In this document: piece after piece, positions 26,901 to 32,806 of the stretch
Numbering within the stretch: the stretch's first letter is position 1
How the letters are laid out: each line of letters opens with the position of its first letter
Origin: a bacterium
Lineage (GTDB): Bacteria; Electryoneota; RPQS01
DNA length: 45,686 bases
Assembly (NCBI GenBank): GCA_013360195.1
Contig: JABWCQ010000018.1
Span: forward strand, 1 to 45,686
Direction: 5' to 3'
The notes under the pieces: generated by a model
Told to the model about the DNA's origin: nothing
Seen by the model: the letters and a program-made list of their open reading frames with translations, nothing else
The model's database searches: none
Program-made: the position numbers and the translations under genes

Positions 26901-27408
26901 CGGTCAGTGTGAAGTGGCATACAACATCACGTCGGATCAGGGTTGGCTCACGGTGGACCCGGCAAGCGGCGATGTCGAAGCGAATCAAACTCAGCTGATA
27001 ACCGTGACCGGCGCGACTGCAGGCTTCACGCCGGGCGATTACACCGGCACGCTGACAATTGCGCACAACGACGTTGACGCACCGTTCGTCATTCCGGTGA
27101 CCATTACGGTCGCGTTGGACGCGGATGACAACGTTGAAGTGCCGACCGCGTTTGCGCTGCATGCAAATTATCCGAATCCGTTCAATGCCACGACCGCATT
27201 GAGCTTTGACGTCCCGAATGAGTCGCGCGTCCAGATCACGATTTTCAACGTCGCAGGTCAGGAAGTCGCTCGTCCGGTGGATCAAATCATGAATGCCGGA
27301 AGTCACACCGTACTCTACACCGCCGACAATCTGCCGACGGGTATGTATCTTGTGAAGATGACGGCAGGAAGCTTCAGCGCAGTACAGAAGATGGTACTGC
27401 TGAAGTAA
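20968..27408 (+). CDS. giant secreted multi-repeat protein with T9SS sorting domain
   Basis: 2146 residues. A signal peptide (about 1-27) and a short helical pro-region are followed by a unit starting at residue 90 and repeated at 886, with a third partial copy at 1692. Each full unit holds a beta-sandwich of unknown family ('DQNVGPFNLGF', 'CSNG.ASFTST', 'WDD.YPP.GGG'), a carboxypeptidase-regulatory-like domain, an Fn3 domain, a conserved block ('YDDGTSEVW', 'FCMRMTPPDDATYP', 'GPGCGSDNSAPDSR') and two more Fn3-like segments. After the third partial unit come another regulatory-like domain, a BACON/Ig-like domain ('SDQGWLTVDPASG') and the T9SS type A tail ('ANYPNPFNATTALSF' to 'KMVLLK'). It is predicted to be on the cell surface or released; adhesion or binding is likely but unproved. 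No catalytic motif was seen. Confidence 0.9.
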   Translation: MSYRNTFWKGLLACAALIAMSVAAYAVTQDDVVRLKQKVAAGLQLNESEFQLALEAEQQLGSQILIPQTPERPRVPGGRLDEYQWNEVTFEWIDITGNGTNAGIVNDDQNVGPFNLGFTFTFYDVDYTSVRMCSNGFASFTSTSAPWTNVAIPAAAEPNAALYPFWDDLYPPAGGGQFLYYADAANDRFIMSWINVAHINSNDARYSFQIVINEGGSIQYNYQSVATATPGNSNCTVGIENAAGNVALQVCYNGAGTLPTSNWSIELSEGEEVFADVSGTVTLDGGAGVMTAVQVSANGLGSPDTNPAANGQYTLEDVQIGARRITASLAGYHNAAQNIEHTVNGTTGVNLNLIRLDPPVPTNLTGSANNETGVVTLDWDNSPDPLVDVYPVYRRLQGEQDWVLQGTPTASTFQQTLTANGIYQYAVAARDNDVSTPVESDLSGSINVLYGELPVTSIGGNGNYDDRIRLQWLEPGISEGTLLSYDDGTSEVWFRVATPNGPNDYFCMRMTPPDDATYPLMLYAATIYMERSDPLPWVGICPPNAANNGADIDNALFEWTNIGADSTPGWLFAETDGSVFLDAPGDFYIAIQFPPGGTGPGCGSDNSAPDSRAYWTNTYPNWNTFFTYDWMMRAWVGGPPPEGLAGSNGRFELVQIDGRGGYAEDRIPQRTIVVPTFGDDKASILARAEYEATQGFQNPLDQWFPPYSRAPQVALRNADGRSLDEIVNYRVYRDGALIGSPTETNYTDLNRVENVFHDYYVTAFYDNGQESGPSPTLHLTCNMAPAAPTSLTATPSGFTNMSLAWTAPATNDDGTALVDLAGYRVYRDGVQIGTTAAGVTTYLDTPPNPTGLYTWTVTAVDEVPNVSDPSNGAVGSVVSPWEVSDFEWVDITGVGTPLGITGDDQNVGPFNLGFNFTYFGNTYNSIRVCSNGWASFTSTATNYFNGTIPSAAEPNNALYIWWDDMYPPSGGGTYLYYADAANERFIITWDSVPHISNAQARYTYQIIINADGSVTYNYESMPTANPGVSSGTIGVENATGTNAIQLLFDGTGDFTPSNGSSVTFWAPTPAYGPLSGTVSLDGGNGNLTQVLVRASGRGTPTTNPNAQGQYHFDSVAVGNRTVTASLAGYHTTSVPVPNHDEEGTTGVNITMVRLDPPVPTNLTGTVNNSTGLVSLDWDNSTDPLVDVYPVYRRLSTEQNWTLVGSPTASSYTETLTIPGIYQYAVAARDNNVSTPVESDPSTPITILYGNLPVTSIGTNGNFDDRIQISWLEPGVLEGELLSYDDGTSEVWYRVATPNGANDYFCMRMTPPDDATYPLMLYAATIYMERSDPLPWVGLCPPNATNQGADIDNPLYEWTDIGADGTPGWLFAETDGSVFLDSPGDFYIVIQFPPGGTGPGCGSDNSAPDSRTYWTNTYPTWNSFFAWDWMMRAWIGGPPPEDVFGSRGQVIEITSSGEPTGYAMDRIPQTAIVEPVFDSENEKDNLLARAAYETSLGFADPMDRWFAPFSRAPEVTCTVNRERGRSLDDITHYRVYRQGTGQIAQIPATQHTYLDLNRVENTPYTYWVTAVYDGTSESPESPHVVGTCNMAPASPTGLDGNPLGTNQMALAWVAPATNDDGTPLVDLAGYRIYRDGTQIGTTAPGVTTYIDTPPDNQTFYTWTVTAVDEVPNISDPSAPEVGAVQSPWETIEFEWTDITANGTVIVNADDINSGLMDLPWDFEYYGNTYSQFAVCSNGWLSFTSTTNSLGGTMPNAAEPNNTIAINWMDLNPASGGDVYMYNDVANDRLIIAWVAVPQFGNPNNIYNMQIVLEPPTAIYFYYQSVGATIGTVGVENEDGSDAIALWMNGQGAFQPANETAVAFWAGPSGAVTGLVREFGSNAPIANAEVTSAQMPGEIAFTDAQGNYTLEVEPGTHDITIHKQGYCDMVFEDVVVDDGGSTTRNATMRQPNANFSLSSLNIYTLAGQNSIGSFEITNPAGQCEVAYNITSDQGWLTVDPASGDVEANQTQLITVTGATAGFTPGDYTGTLTIAHNDVDAPFVIPVTITVALDADDNVEVPTAFALHANYPNPFNATTALSFDVPNESRVQITIFNVAGQEVARPVDQIMNAGSHTVLYTADNLPTGMYLVKMTAGSFSAVQKMVLLK
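21235..23622 (+). repeat. internal repeat unit 1 of the giant gene (about 2.39 kb)
   Basis: Starts at the codons for 'FEW.DITG.GT' and ends just before the next copy of the same block. Collinear with unit 2 over its whole length, with long stretches identical at protein level, for example 'SYDDGTSEVW' and 'FCMRMTPPDDATYPLMLYA'. Confidence 0.85.
23623..26040 (+). repeat. internal repeat unit 2 of the giant gene (about 2.42 kb)
   Basis: Second full copy, 806 codons against 796 in unit 1. A third, partial copy begins at 26041 and carries only the first beta-sandwich domain before diverging into the C-terminal modules. Synonymous differences are frequent between units 1 and 2, so the duplication is not brand new. 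Confidence 0.85.
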
Positions 27409-27429
27409 TCGCTTGTAGAGCTTGAATGC

Positions 27430-27468
27430 AGAAGCCCCCGCTCGGTTGAGCGGGGGCTTCTCTTTTCG
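27430..27468 (+). terminator. rho-independent terminator of the giant gene
   Basis: A perfect 14-bp stem, AGAAGCCCCCGCTC (27430-27443) and GAGCGGGGGCTTCT (27448-27461), with loop GGTT, followed by CTTTTCG. It lies between convergent genes. Confidence 0.88.
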
Positions 27469-27485
27469 TTCACGGCTATTCTTGA

Positions 27486-28892
27486 TTAAAGCTCTACGCT
27501 ATCACCCCGCTGCGGTATCGAAACGTCCAGATTCTCGCTTCCATAGAGCAGTCGTTCGCGCAGTGCCGTGGCTTGCTCATGCTCGCCGTGTACAAGAAAC
27601 ACTCTGCGCAGTCCCGTCATATTGTCCGCGAATGCATGCAGCTCCTTTGCGTCACCATGCGCACTGAACTCGTTTAGTTTGACAATCTCTGCTTTCACGT
27701 CATACCATTCGTTAAACAGTCTAACTTGTGGCTCGTTTTCGACAAGTCTTCGGCCAAGCGTGTATTCGGCTTGGAAACCGATGATCAAAATGATGTTTTT
27801 CTCGTCACTGATGGTGTGCCGCAGATGATGACGAATCCTACCCCCTTCCATCATACCTGATGATGCAATAATGACGAGCGGACCGTTCTTATCGTTCAAC
27901 TCCATGGATTCACGAACAGTGCGCGTGTATCGAATCTTGTCGTCAATCAGCGGATAATCTCCCGCTTCCGGAAAATCCTTCTTGGTCTGAGTATCATATT
28001 GATCGCGATGATTCCGATACACCGACGTCATGTTGATGCCCAACGGACTGTCTATGTAGATTGGAATATCCGGAATGGAGCCCGCGTCATGCATCCGATG
28101 AAGCACATAGATTAGTTCCTGTGTTCTGCCCAGTGCAAACGCCGGTATTACTACTTTCCCGCGTCTGTCGGTCGCGCGAATGATTGCCTGCCGGAGCTTT
28201 TCATACGCAATTTCTCGCGGCTTGTGCTCGCGGTTTCCATAGGTGGACTCCAGCAGCAATACGGGGCACGGCTCGTCGGAATATTCGGGATCCTTCAAAA
28301 GCGGTGTATGAAATCTGCCAACGTCACCGGAAAACGCGATTCGCTCCGGCCCGGCTTCGCCGTCAAACTCAAGCATCATCCATGCCGAGCCCAGAATATG
28401 CCCCGCCTGATAGAATTTCAATCGAACGCCCGGAATGACCGTGTGCCATTCGCTGCCCTGCTTCGCAAACTGCACTTCTCGAAACAGGTTCATAGTAGCG
28501 GGGACATCATCCGATTCATACAGCGGCTCCGCAGGCTGTGCCTGACTGATCTTTTCCTTGGTGAGCCACTTGAAGTCCTGCTCCTGTATCGAAGCACTGT
28601 CTTTCAAAATGTATTCGGTAATGTCGCGCGTCGCTGCGGTTGAAAATATTTTGCCTTTGTAACCGCGCTTGACAAGCAGCGGAAGCAGTCCGCAATGATC
28701 AAGGTGCGCATGTGACAAGACTACCGCGTCAACGTGCGACAACTCCGGCGACATTCCCCAGTTCAAATCCAGGGCCTCTTTGCGTCTTCCCTGAAACATC
28801 CCGCAGTCCAGCAAAACGCGCTTTCCGCCCGCTTCAATCAAGTGCTTTGAGCCGGTCACACCACCGGCCGCACCGTGAAATGTAATCTTCAT
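27486..28892 (-). CDS. beta-CASP metallo-beta-lactamase fold RNase-like protein
   Basis: 468 residues. The N-terminus 'ITFHGAAGGVTGSKHLIEAGGKRVLLDCGMFQG' and the metal-binding 'SHAHLDHCG' (His61, His63, Asp65, His66) are followed by 'LLESTYGNREH'. The beta-CASP insert has 'IPAFALGRTQELIYVLHRM' and 'VIIASSGMMEGGRIRHHL', and the C-terminal motif is 'LNEFSAHGDAKELH'. This is the CPSF73/YSH1-like branch (COG1236) of bacterial ribonucleases or exonucleases that process RNA. The ribosome site AGGATAGGA precedes the ATG. It is monocistronic between two hairpin terminators. Confidence 0.93.
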   Translation of the reverse strand: MKITFHGAAGGVTGSKHLIEAGGKRVLLDCGMFQGRRKEALDLNWGMSPELSHVDAVVLSHAHLDHCGLLPLLVKRGYKGKIFSTAATRDITEYILKDSASIQEQDFKWLTKEKISQAQPAEPLYESDDVPATMNLFREVQFAKQGSEWHTVIPGVRLKFYQAGHILGSAWMMLEFDGEAGPERIAFSGDVGRFHTPLLKDPEYSDEPCPVLLLESTYGNREHKPREIAYEKLRQAIIRATDRRGKVVIPAFALGRTQELIYVLHRMHDAGSIPDIPIYIDSPLGINMTSVYRNHRDQYDTQTKKDFPEAGDYPLIDDKIRYTRTVRESMELNDKNGPLVIIASSGMMEGGRIRHHLRHTISDEKNIILIIGFQAEYTLGRRLVENEPQVRLFNEWYDVKAEIVKLNEFSAHGDAKELHAFADNMTGLRRVFLVHGEHEQATALRERLLYGSENLDVSIPQRGDSVEL

Positions 28893-28925
28893 GGTCCTAT
28901 CCTGAAAGTGAATACTCTTCCAAGA

Positions 28926-28965
28926 TAAACAAACAAAACACGCCCGTCAAGCGCGGGCGTGTTTT
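28926..28965 (-). terminator. rho-independent terminator of the DUF4397 gene
   Basis: A perfect 12-bp stem, AAAACACGCCCG (28935-28946) and CGGGCGTGTTTT (28954-28965), followed on the minus strand by GTTTGTTTAT. It is symmetric and would also act on plus-strand transcripts. Confidence 0.87.
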
Positions 28966-29049
28966 TATGAAAATTGACGGGTGAACGTTCAGGCACCGGC
29001 AGGGGAGACTCCGCTGCCCGATTCATTTCACTCCGCCAAATATTGCGGA

Positions 29050-31023
29050 TTAATCGCCTTGCGAATCAACTGCCGGAAGCGCGGCGAGCGTTCCATTGCC
29101 TGCCAAACCGATGGCGAACACAGTGTAGTTGGTTGAGCTGCTCAGTTCGATCCCCGGAATCTCAAGCACGACTTGACCGTTGCTTGTGAGTACGACTTCC
29201 AGGTTATATGTTGCCGCGGCGACTCCGATATAGTCGGCAAATTCCCTGAATGAAACATTCTCAAACAGCACTGGCCCGCCGCCTGCGACTCGGATGTTCA
29301 CGGCAGGCGCATCAGGTGACGTGTGCACGAATCGCACGTGCGCATTGCCGTTTGGATCGCCGCTGCGGTCGTCAACCAATACGATTGGCGCAAGATCATT
29401 GCTTCCGACAAGACCCGTTGCCGCGACCGTGTACGCTTGATTTGGAAGCCAGGTCAGCGTTGTGTTGATAACAGGATTTATGGTTGTGCCGGCAACATAT
29501 ACTTCAATCATCTGCGTCTTTGCAGGTACTCGTAAGTATCCGCTCACTGCGGTGAACGGCACATCCTCAAGCACACGGGCGTTGTCCACATATACATCTA
29601 CATTCGGCGCGTCCGGTGAGAGATGTGCGACGCGGACTTCCGCTTCCGCCGATTCAAGACTGAGCACCGTGCTGCCGGGAAAAACCTCATCGACAACGGC
29701 AATCGCTCCCAGTGTTCCGTCACTCAATAATCCTGAAGCATAAATTGAGTACACGCTGCCCGATGGGAGCTCCACATCCGCAAATGAAAGGACAACCGTC
29801 TCCGTTCCCGCAAGCCGCACTTGAAGATTGTAGACTCCGGCAGGAACACCAATGTAATCCAGCGCCTCGTTGAATTCCACATTTCCAAACAGCACCGTGC
29901 CGTCCGTCAACGTGATATCAACCGTCGGAGCGTCAGAGGCCGCGTGAACAAAGCGTATGCGGCTTCCGTCAGTCGTGGTCAGGTCATCGTTTACGACAAT
30001 CGCTCCAAGAGTGGAGTTCCCCGCCAAGCCGGTTGCGACAATCGAGTAAACTTCGTTCGAGCCAAAGACAACGTCCGCGCTGATGACCGGATTCGTTGTG
30101 GTGCCTTCAATAAATACTTCAACTTCAGTCTGCACGTCCGCAGATACCGTGACATACTCGCTGAAACCACGGTAGGAGTAGCCCTGTGCGATCAGCATAC
30201 CGCCTACGTACACATCCACATTCGGCGCGTCAGGTGAAAGGTGTCCCGCGCGCACCAGAGCCGTCGAAGCCTCGACCGGCACAAGATTGACGGTTTGTGA
30301 TCCATTGCCCGGAGCGTCAACCACTGCATACGCAGACAGTGCATTCGGAATACTTCCGGGACTTGCCAAACCCTTGGCGACGACCGTGTAATTCCGCCCC
30401 GCCTCAAGAGAGATTGGAGCAAAGCGCACAACCACATCTGATGTACCGGCGATTCGTACTTCGAGCCCGACACTGCCGGGTGCCACGCTAATGTAGTTTG
30501 CAGCCGAGCGGAACGGAATGTTTGCAAACAGCGGTGTTGTGCCTCCGGTTGCATAGATGTCCACGTTCGGTGCGTCCGGTGATGCATGTGCGAACCTTAC
30601 CTTCGCCTGCCCGCCAGCCGGTGTGCGGTCGTCAATGAGCGCCCATGCGTCAATAGACGGCGTGCCGCTGAGCAATCCTGTTGCCGCTACAGTATATGAT
30701 GTGTTCGCGTTCAGCATGACTGTTTCCTGAATCACAGCGGGCGATGTTGTGTTGGCAGCCACGACAGTGATTGAATGTGAGCCCTCAGTCAACTCCAGGT
30801 ATCCGCTCAGTCCGTTAAAATTGACATCTTCCAAGACAAGATTGCCGTCCACCCAGACATCTACAGCAGGTGCGTCGGGCGACCAGTGTGCCACACGCAC
30901 ATAACTTGATTGAGCTTGCACGGGCGGTGTATCATTGTCGTTATCGGAGTCACAGCCAAATACAAATAGTACCGGCACGATAAGCAAGGCAAGTTTGCGC
31001 AGCAGCGCGATGTTGAATGTCAT
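29050..31023 (-). CDS. six-repeat DUF4397 lipoprotein
   Basis: 657 residues. The ATG has AAGGGGA seven bases upstream. The signal peptide ends 'LFVFGC', so Cys24 is the lipidation site, followed by an Asp/Asn-rich linker. Six DUF4397 domains are marked by '(S)PDAP.VD' motifs near residues 48, 148, 263, 362 (ASDAP), 469 and 569. They alternate between two types, one with 'VYV.G..V' and one with 'LF.N..F....DYI.V', so the gene arose by triplication of a two-domain unit of about 206-215 residues. The family is extracellular and its function is unknown. It lies downstream of the fasciclin gene in the same direction and may be part of the same surface module. Confidence 0.9.
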   Translation of the reverse strand: MTFNIALLRKLALLIVPVLFVFGCDSDNDNDTPPVQAQSSYVRVAHWSPDAPAVDVWVDGNLVLEDVNFNGLSGYLELTEGSHSITVVAANTTSPAVIQETVMLNANTSYTVAATGLLSGTPSIDAWALIDDRTPAGGQAKVRFAHASPDAPNVDIYATGGTTPLFANIPFRSAANYISVAPGSVGLEVRIAGTSDVVVRFAPISLEAGRNYTVVAKGLASPGSIPNALSAYAVVDAPGNGSQTVNLVPVEASTALVRAGHLSPDAPNVDVYVGGMLIAQGYSYRGFSEYVTVSADVQTEVEVFIEGTTTNPVISADVVFGSNEVYSIVATGLAGNSTLGAIVVNDDLTTTDGSRIRFVHAASDAPTVDITLTDGTVLFGNVEFNEALDYIGVPAGVYNLQVRLAGTETVVLSFADVELPSGSVYSIYASGLLSDGTLGAIAVVDEVFPGSTVLSLESAEAEVRVAHLSPDAPNVDVYVDNARVLEDVPFTAVSGYLRVPAKTQMIEVYVAGTTINPVINTTLTWLPNQAYTVAATGLVGSNDLAPIVLVDDRSGDPNGNAHVRFVHTSPDAPAVNIRVAGGGPVLFENVSFREFADYIGVAAATYNLEVVLTSNGQVVLEIPGIELSSSTNYTVFAIGLAGNGTLAALPAVDSQGD

Positions 31024-31111
31024 GATCTATTCCCCTTTTTTCAGGTTGATTTTTGTTCAGGAGTTTCCGCCCGGATGCTGTGATCACATTGCCGGAAGGA
31101 CGCACCGCAAT

Positions 31112-31633
31112 TTACTTTGGCAATATGACCGTGTCAATGACGTGAATCACGCCGTTGGAGCACTGAATGTCGGTGGCAATGACCTTGGCGTTGTCTACCA
31201 TTACATTGCCGTCCTTCACCGCAACCTTGAAGCTTTGACCATTCACTGTTGCGGCTTCCTTTCCGTCAAGCTGAATAACGTCGGCTGCCATAACCTTGCC
31301 TGCAACGACATGATAGGTCAATACTGCCGCGAGCTTCTGTTTGTCCGCGAGCAAGCCGTCAAGCGTTTCTTTTGGTACCTTTGCAAATGCCGCATCATTC
31401 GGAGCAAATACAGTAAACGGTCCCGGTCCCTGAAGAGTTTCAACCAGCCCGGCCGTTTGCACGGCGGTCACCAGTGTGTTGAAGCTTCCTGCAGCAATCG
31501 CTGTTGCCACAATGTCCTGCGGTTTCGCCGTACTTGCTGCGGTCGCGGTCTTCTTGTCATAGTCTCCCGCAAATGCAACGGTGGCCGTCAGCATCAGGGA
31601 CAGCGCTGCGATGCTCGTCAGAATCTTGTTCAT
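31112..31633 (-). CDS. secreted fasciclin-domain protein
   Basis: The ATG at 31633 gives a standard signal peptide ([22 protein letters not shown]) and follows AGGAG; the earlier in-frame ATG at 31669 is rejected. A single FAS1 domain covers most of the 173 residues: '[24 protein letters not shown]', '[17 protein letters not shown]', '[15 protein letters not shown]' and '[13 protein letters not shown]'. FAS1 domains mediate adhesion. It is downstream of the DUF378 gene (36-base gap) and upstream of the DUF4397 lipoprotein gene (88-base gap). Confidence 0.95.
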   Translation of the reverse strand: MNKILTSIAALSLMLTATVAFAGDYDKKTATAASTAKPQDIVATAIAAGSFNTLVTAVQTAGLVETLQGPGPFTVFAPNDAAFAKVPKETLDGLLADKQKLAAVLTYHVVAGKVMAADVIQLDGKEAATVNGQSFKVAVKDGNVMVDNAKVIATDIQCSNGVIHVIDTVILPK

Positions 31634-31669
31634 GTTCTTTCTACTCCTATTATATGTGTGATTGAGCAA

Positions 31670-31855
31670 CTAACCCTTGATCCGAAATGCTTGGTGAACG
31701 GCGGAAATGCCCACCAAAGTGTAAACCGTACGTGACAAGCCCGTCATGTCTCCCAGTAGTGTGGCAACGAGGTCGAAATCGAGGAGGCCAACCAGACCCC
31801 AGTTCAGGCCTCCCACAATAATGAGGATCTTGGTGAGAATGTTGAGGAATTGCAT
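31670..31855 (-). CDS. DUF378 small inner-membrane protein
   Basis: 61 residues with two transmembrane helices. 'ILIIVGGLNWGLVGLLDFDLVATL' and 'LSRTVYTLVGISAVHQ' match the DUF378 (YuzA-like) family closely. AAGGGA sits five bases before the ATG. The function of the family is not known. It is the first gene of a group with the fasciclin protein, diverging from the XRE-cupin regulator across 165 bases that contain a palindrome. Confidence 0.93.
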   Translation of the reverse strand: MQFLNILTKILIIVGGLNWGLVGLLDFDLVATLLGDMTGLSRTVYTLVGISAVHQAFRIKG

Positions 31856-31900
31856 GTTATCCCTTGTTTTCAGTTAGATTTGCAGGCGCATTTTCTGAGA

Positions 31901-31916
31901 ATTTTCGCGGGAAAAT
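31901..31916. promoter_or_regulatory. candidate operator palindrome
   Basis: An inverted repeat with arms ATTTTC and GAAAAT around GCGG, located 46 bases upstream of the DUF378 start and just before the -35 box of the divergent regulator gene. The position suits a site bound by the XRE-cupin protein acting on both directions; this is inference. Confidence 0.35.
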
Positions 31917-31928
31917 CGAGTCAGGGTC

Positions 31929-31957
31929 TTGACTTCCCGTCTTCTGTGACTTACATT
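31929..31957 (+). promoter_or_regulatory. sigma70-type promoter of the XRE-cupin gene
   Basis: TTGACT (31929-31934) and TACATT (31952-31957) with a 17-base spacer. Expected start is near 31964, about 57 bases before the ATG at 32021. Confidence 0.55.
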
Positions 31958-32020
31958 AAAATAACTTTGAACAAGGGGTGATTGTTTCGTGAAATGCAAA
32001 GTCATTAAAATGGAGTGAAA

Positions 32021-32650
32021 ATGGAAACAAGAGATGTTTCCCGCGACGAAAACGAAAAGCAAGAGCCGATTGATACGCTCACCCCGTACCTCGCTCAGTA
32101 CTCGCTTGGTGAAAAGATTCGCCGACTTAGGCTTAGGAAAAGCATGGGTTTAGTTGAACTTGGGAGGCATACCGGACTCTCTGCAGCTATGCTCTCAAAA
32201 CTCGAAAACAACCATGTCGTTCCGACCCTGCAGACACTTTCCCGAATTGCGCTCGTCTTCTCTGTCGGACTTGATCATTTCTTCTCTGATCCGGAAAAGC
32301 ACAAATCTATCGCTATCACCCGGGCTGCGGAGCGAATGGATCTTGATGAAAAGCTCGACACGAAGGACATCCTGTATACCTTTCAATGTCTTGACTATCC
32401 TGCTACGGAACGAAAATCGAGTTCATATCTTGCGACAGTTAAGATCCACGATCCCGATGAAGTTGCCCAGCACACGCACGAAGGACATGAATTCATCTAT
32501 GTTCTATCTGGAACGCTCGGATTGAAAGTTGAAGATGAGGAAGTGACTCTTGATAAAGACGATACTGCCTACTTCAATTCCCGGCTTCCGCACGGCTATC
32601 GCAGTATCGGGCAAGGGGAATGCAAGGCCATTGTCGTTACGATTCCGTGA
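32021..32650 (+). CDS. XRE-family transcriptional regulator with C-terminal cupin domain
   Basis: The ATG at 32021 is chosen over a GTG at 32015 because GGAG lies five bases upstream of it. 209 residues. The HTH_3 domain ('LGEKIRRLRLRKSMGLVELGRHTGLSAAMLSKLENNHVVPTLQTL') occupies about residues 28-85. A cupin_2 domain follows with 'HTHEGHEFIYVLSGTLGLKVEDEEVTL' and 'FNSRLPHGYRS', keeping the His/Glu residues that may bind a metal or ligand. Such regulators often sense small metabolites and autoregulate. The divergent DUF378-fasciclin genes and the next gene (DUF438) are the natural targets to test. The N-terminus is charged and probably flexible. Confidence 0.93.
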   Translation: METRDVSRDENEKQEPIDTLTPYLAQYSLGEKIRRLRLRKSMGLVELGRHTGLSAAMLSKLENNHVVPTLQTLSRIALVFSVGLDHFFSDPEKHKSIAITRAAERMDLDEKLDTKDILYTFQCLDYPATERKSSSYLATVKIHDPDEVAQHTHEGHEFIYVLSGTLGLKVEDEEVTLDKDDTAYFNSRLPHGYRSIGQGECKAIVVTIP

Positions 32651-32674
32651 TCACCGAGTATCTCACTCGCGTTA

Positions 32675-32712
32675 AAGCGGCTCACAGTCCAAGTGAGCCG
32701 CTTCTTTTTTCC
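32675..32712 (+). terminator. rho-independent terminator of the XRE-cupin gene
   Basis: A perfect 11-bp stem, AAGCGGCTCAC (32675-32685) and GTGAGCCGCTT (32693-32703), followed by CTTTTTTCC. Confidence 0.9.
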
Positions 32713-32715
32713 GAC

Positions 32716-32744
32716 TTGCCACTTATGATATATTTTGTTAAATT
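32716..32744 (+). promoter_or_regulatory. sigma70-type promoter of the DUF438 gene
   Basis: TTGCCA (32716-32721) and TAAATT (32739-32744) with a 17-base spacer, immediately after the terminator. The leader to the ATG at 32807 is about 55 bases. Confidence 0.5.
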
Positions 32745-32806
32745 CTGGAGTAATTAGTCCAGTATTAGAATTCAATATCCACTTACCATAAAATCAGATA
32801 CTTAAT

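Noticed and set aside
30935-31735. Plus-strand open frame of 266 codons across the fasciclin gene
   Set aside because: It spans the start of the DUF4397 gene and the whole fasciclin gene antisense, with Cys/Arg-rich text and no recognisable domain.
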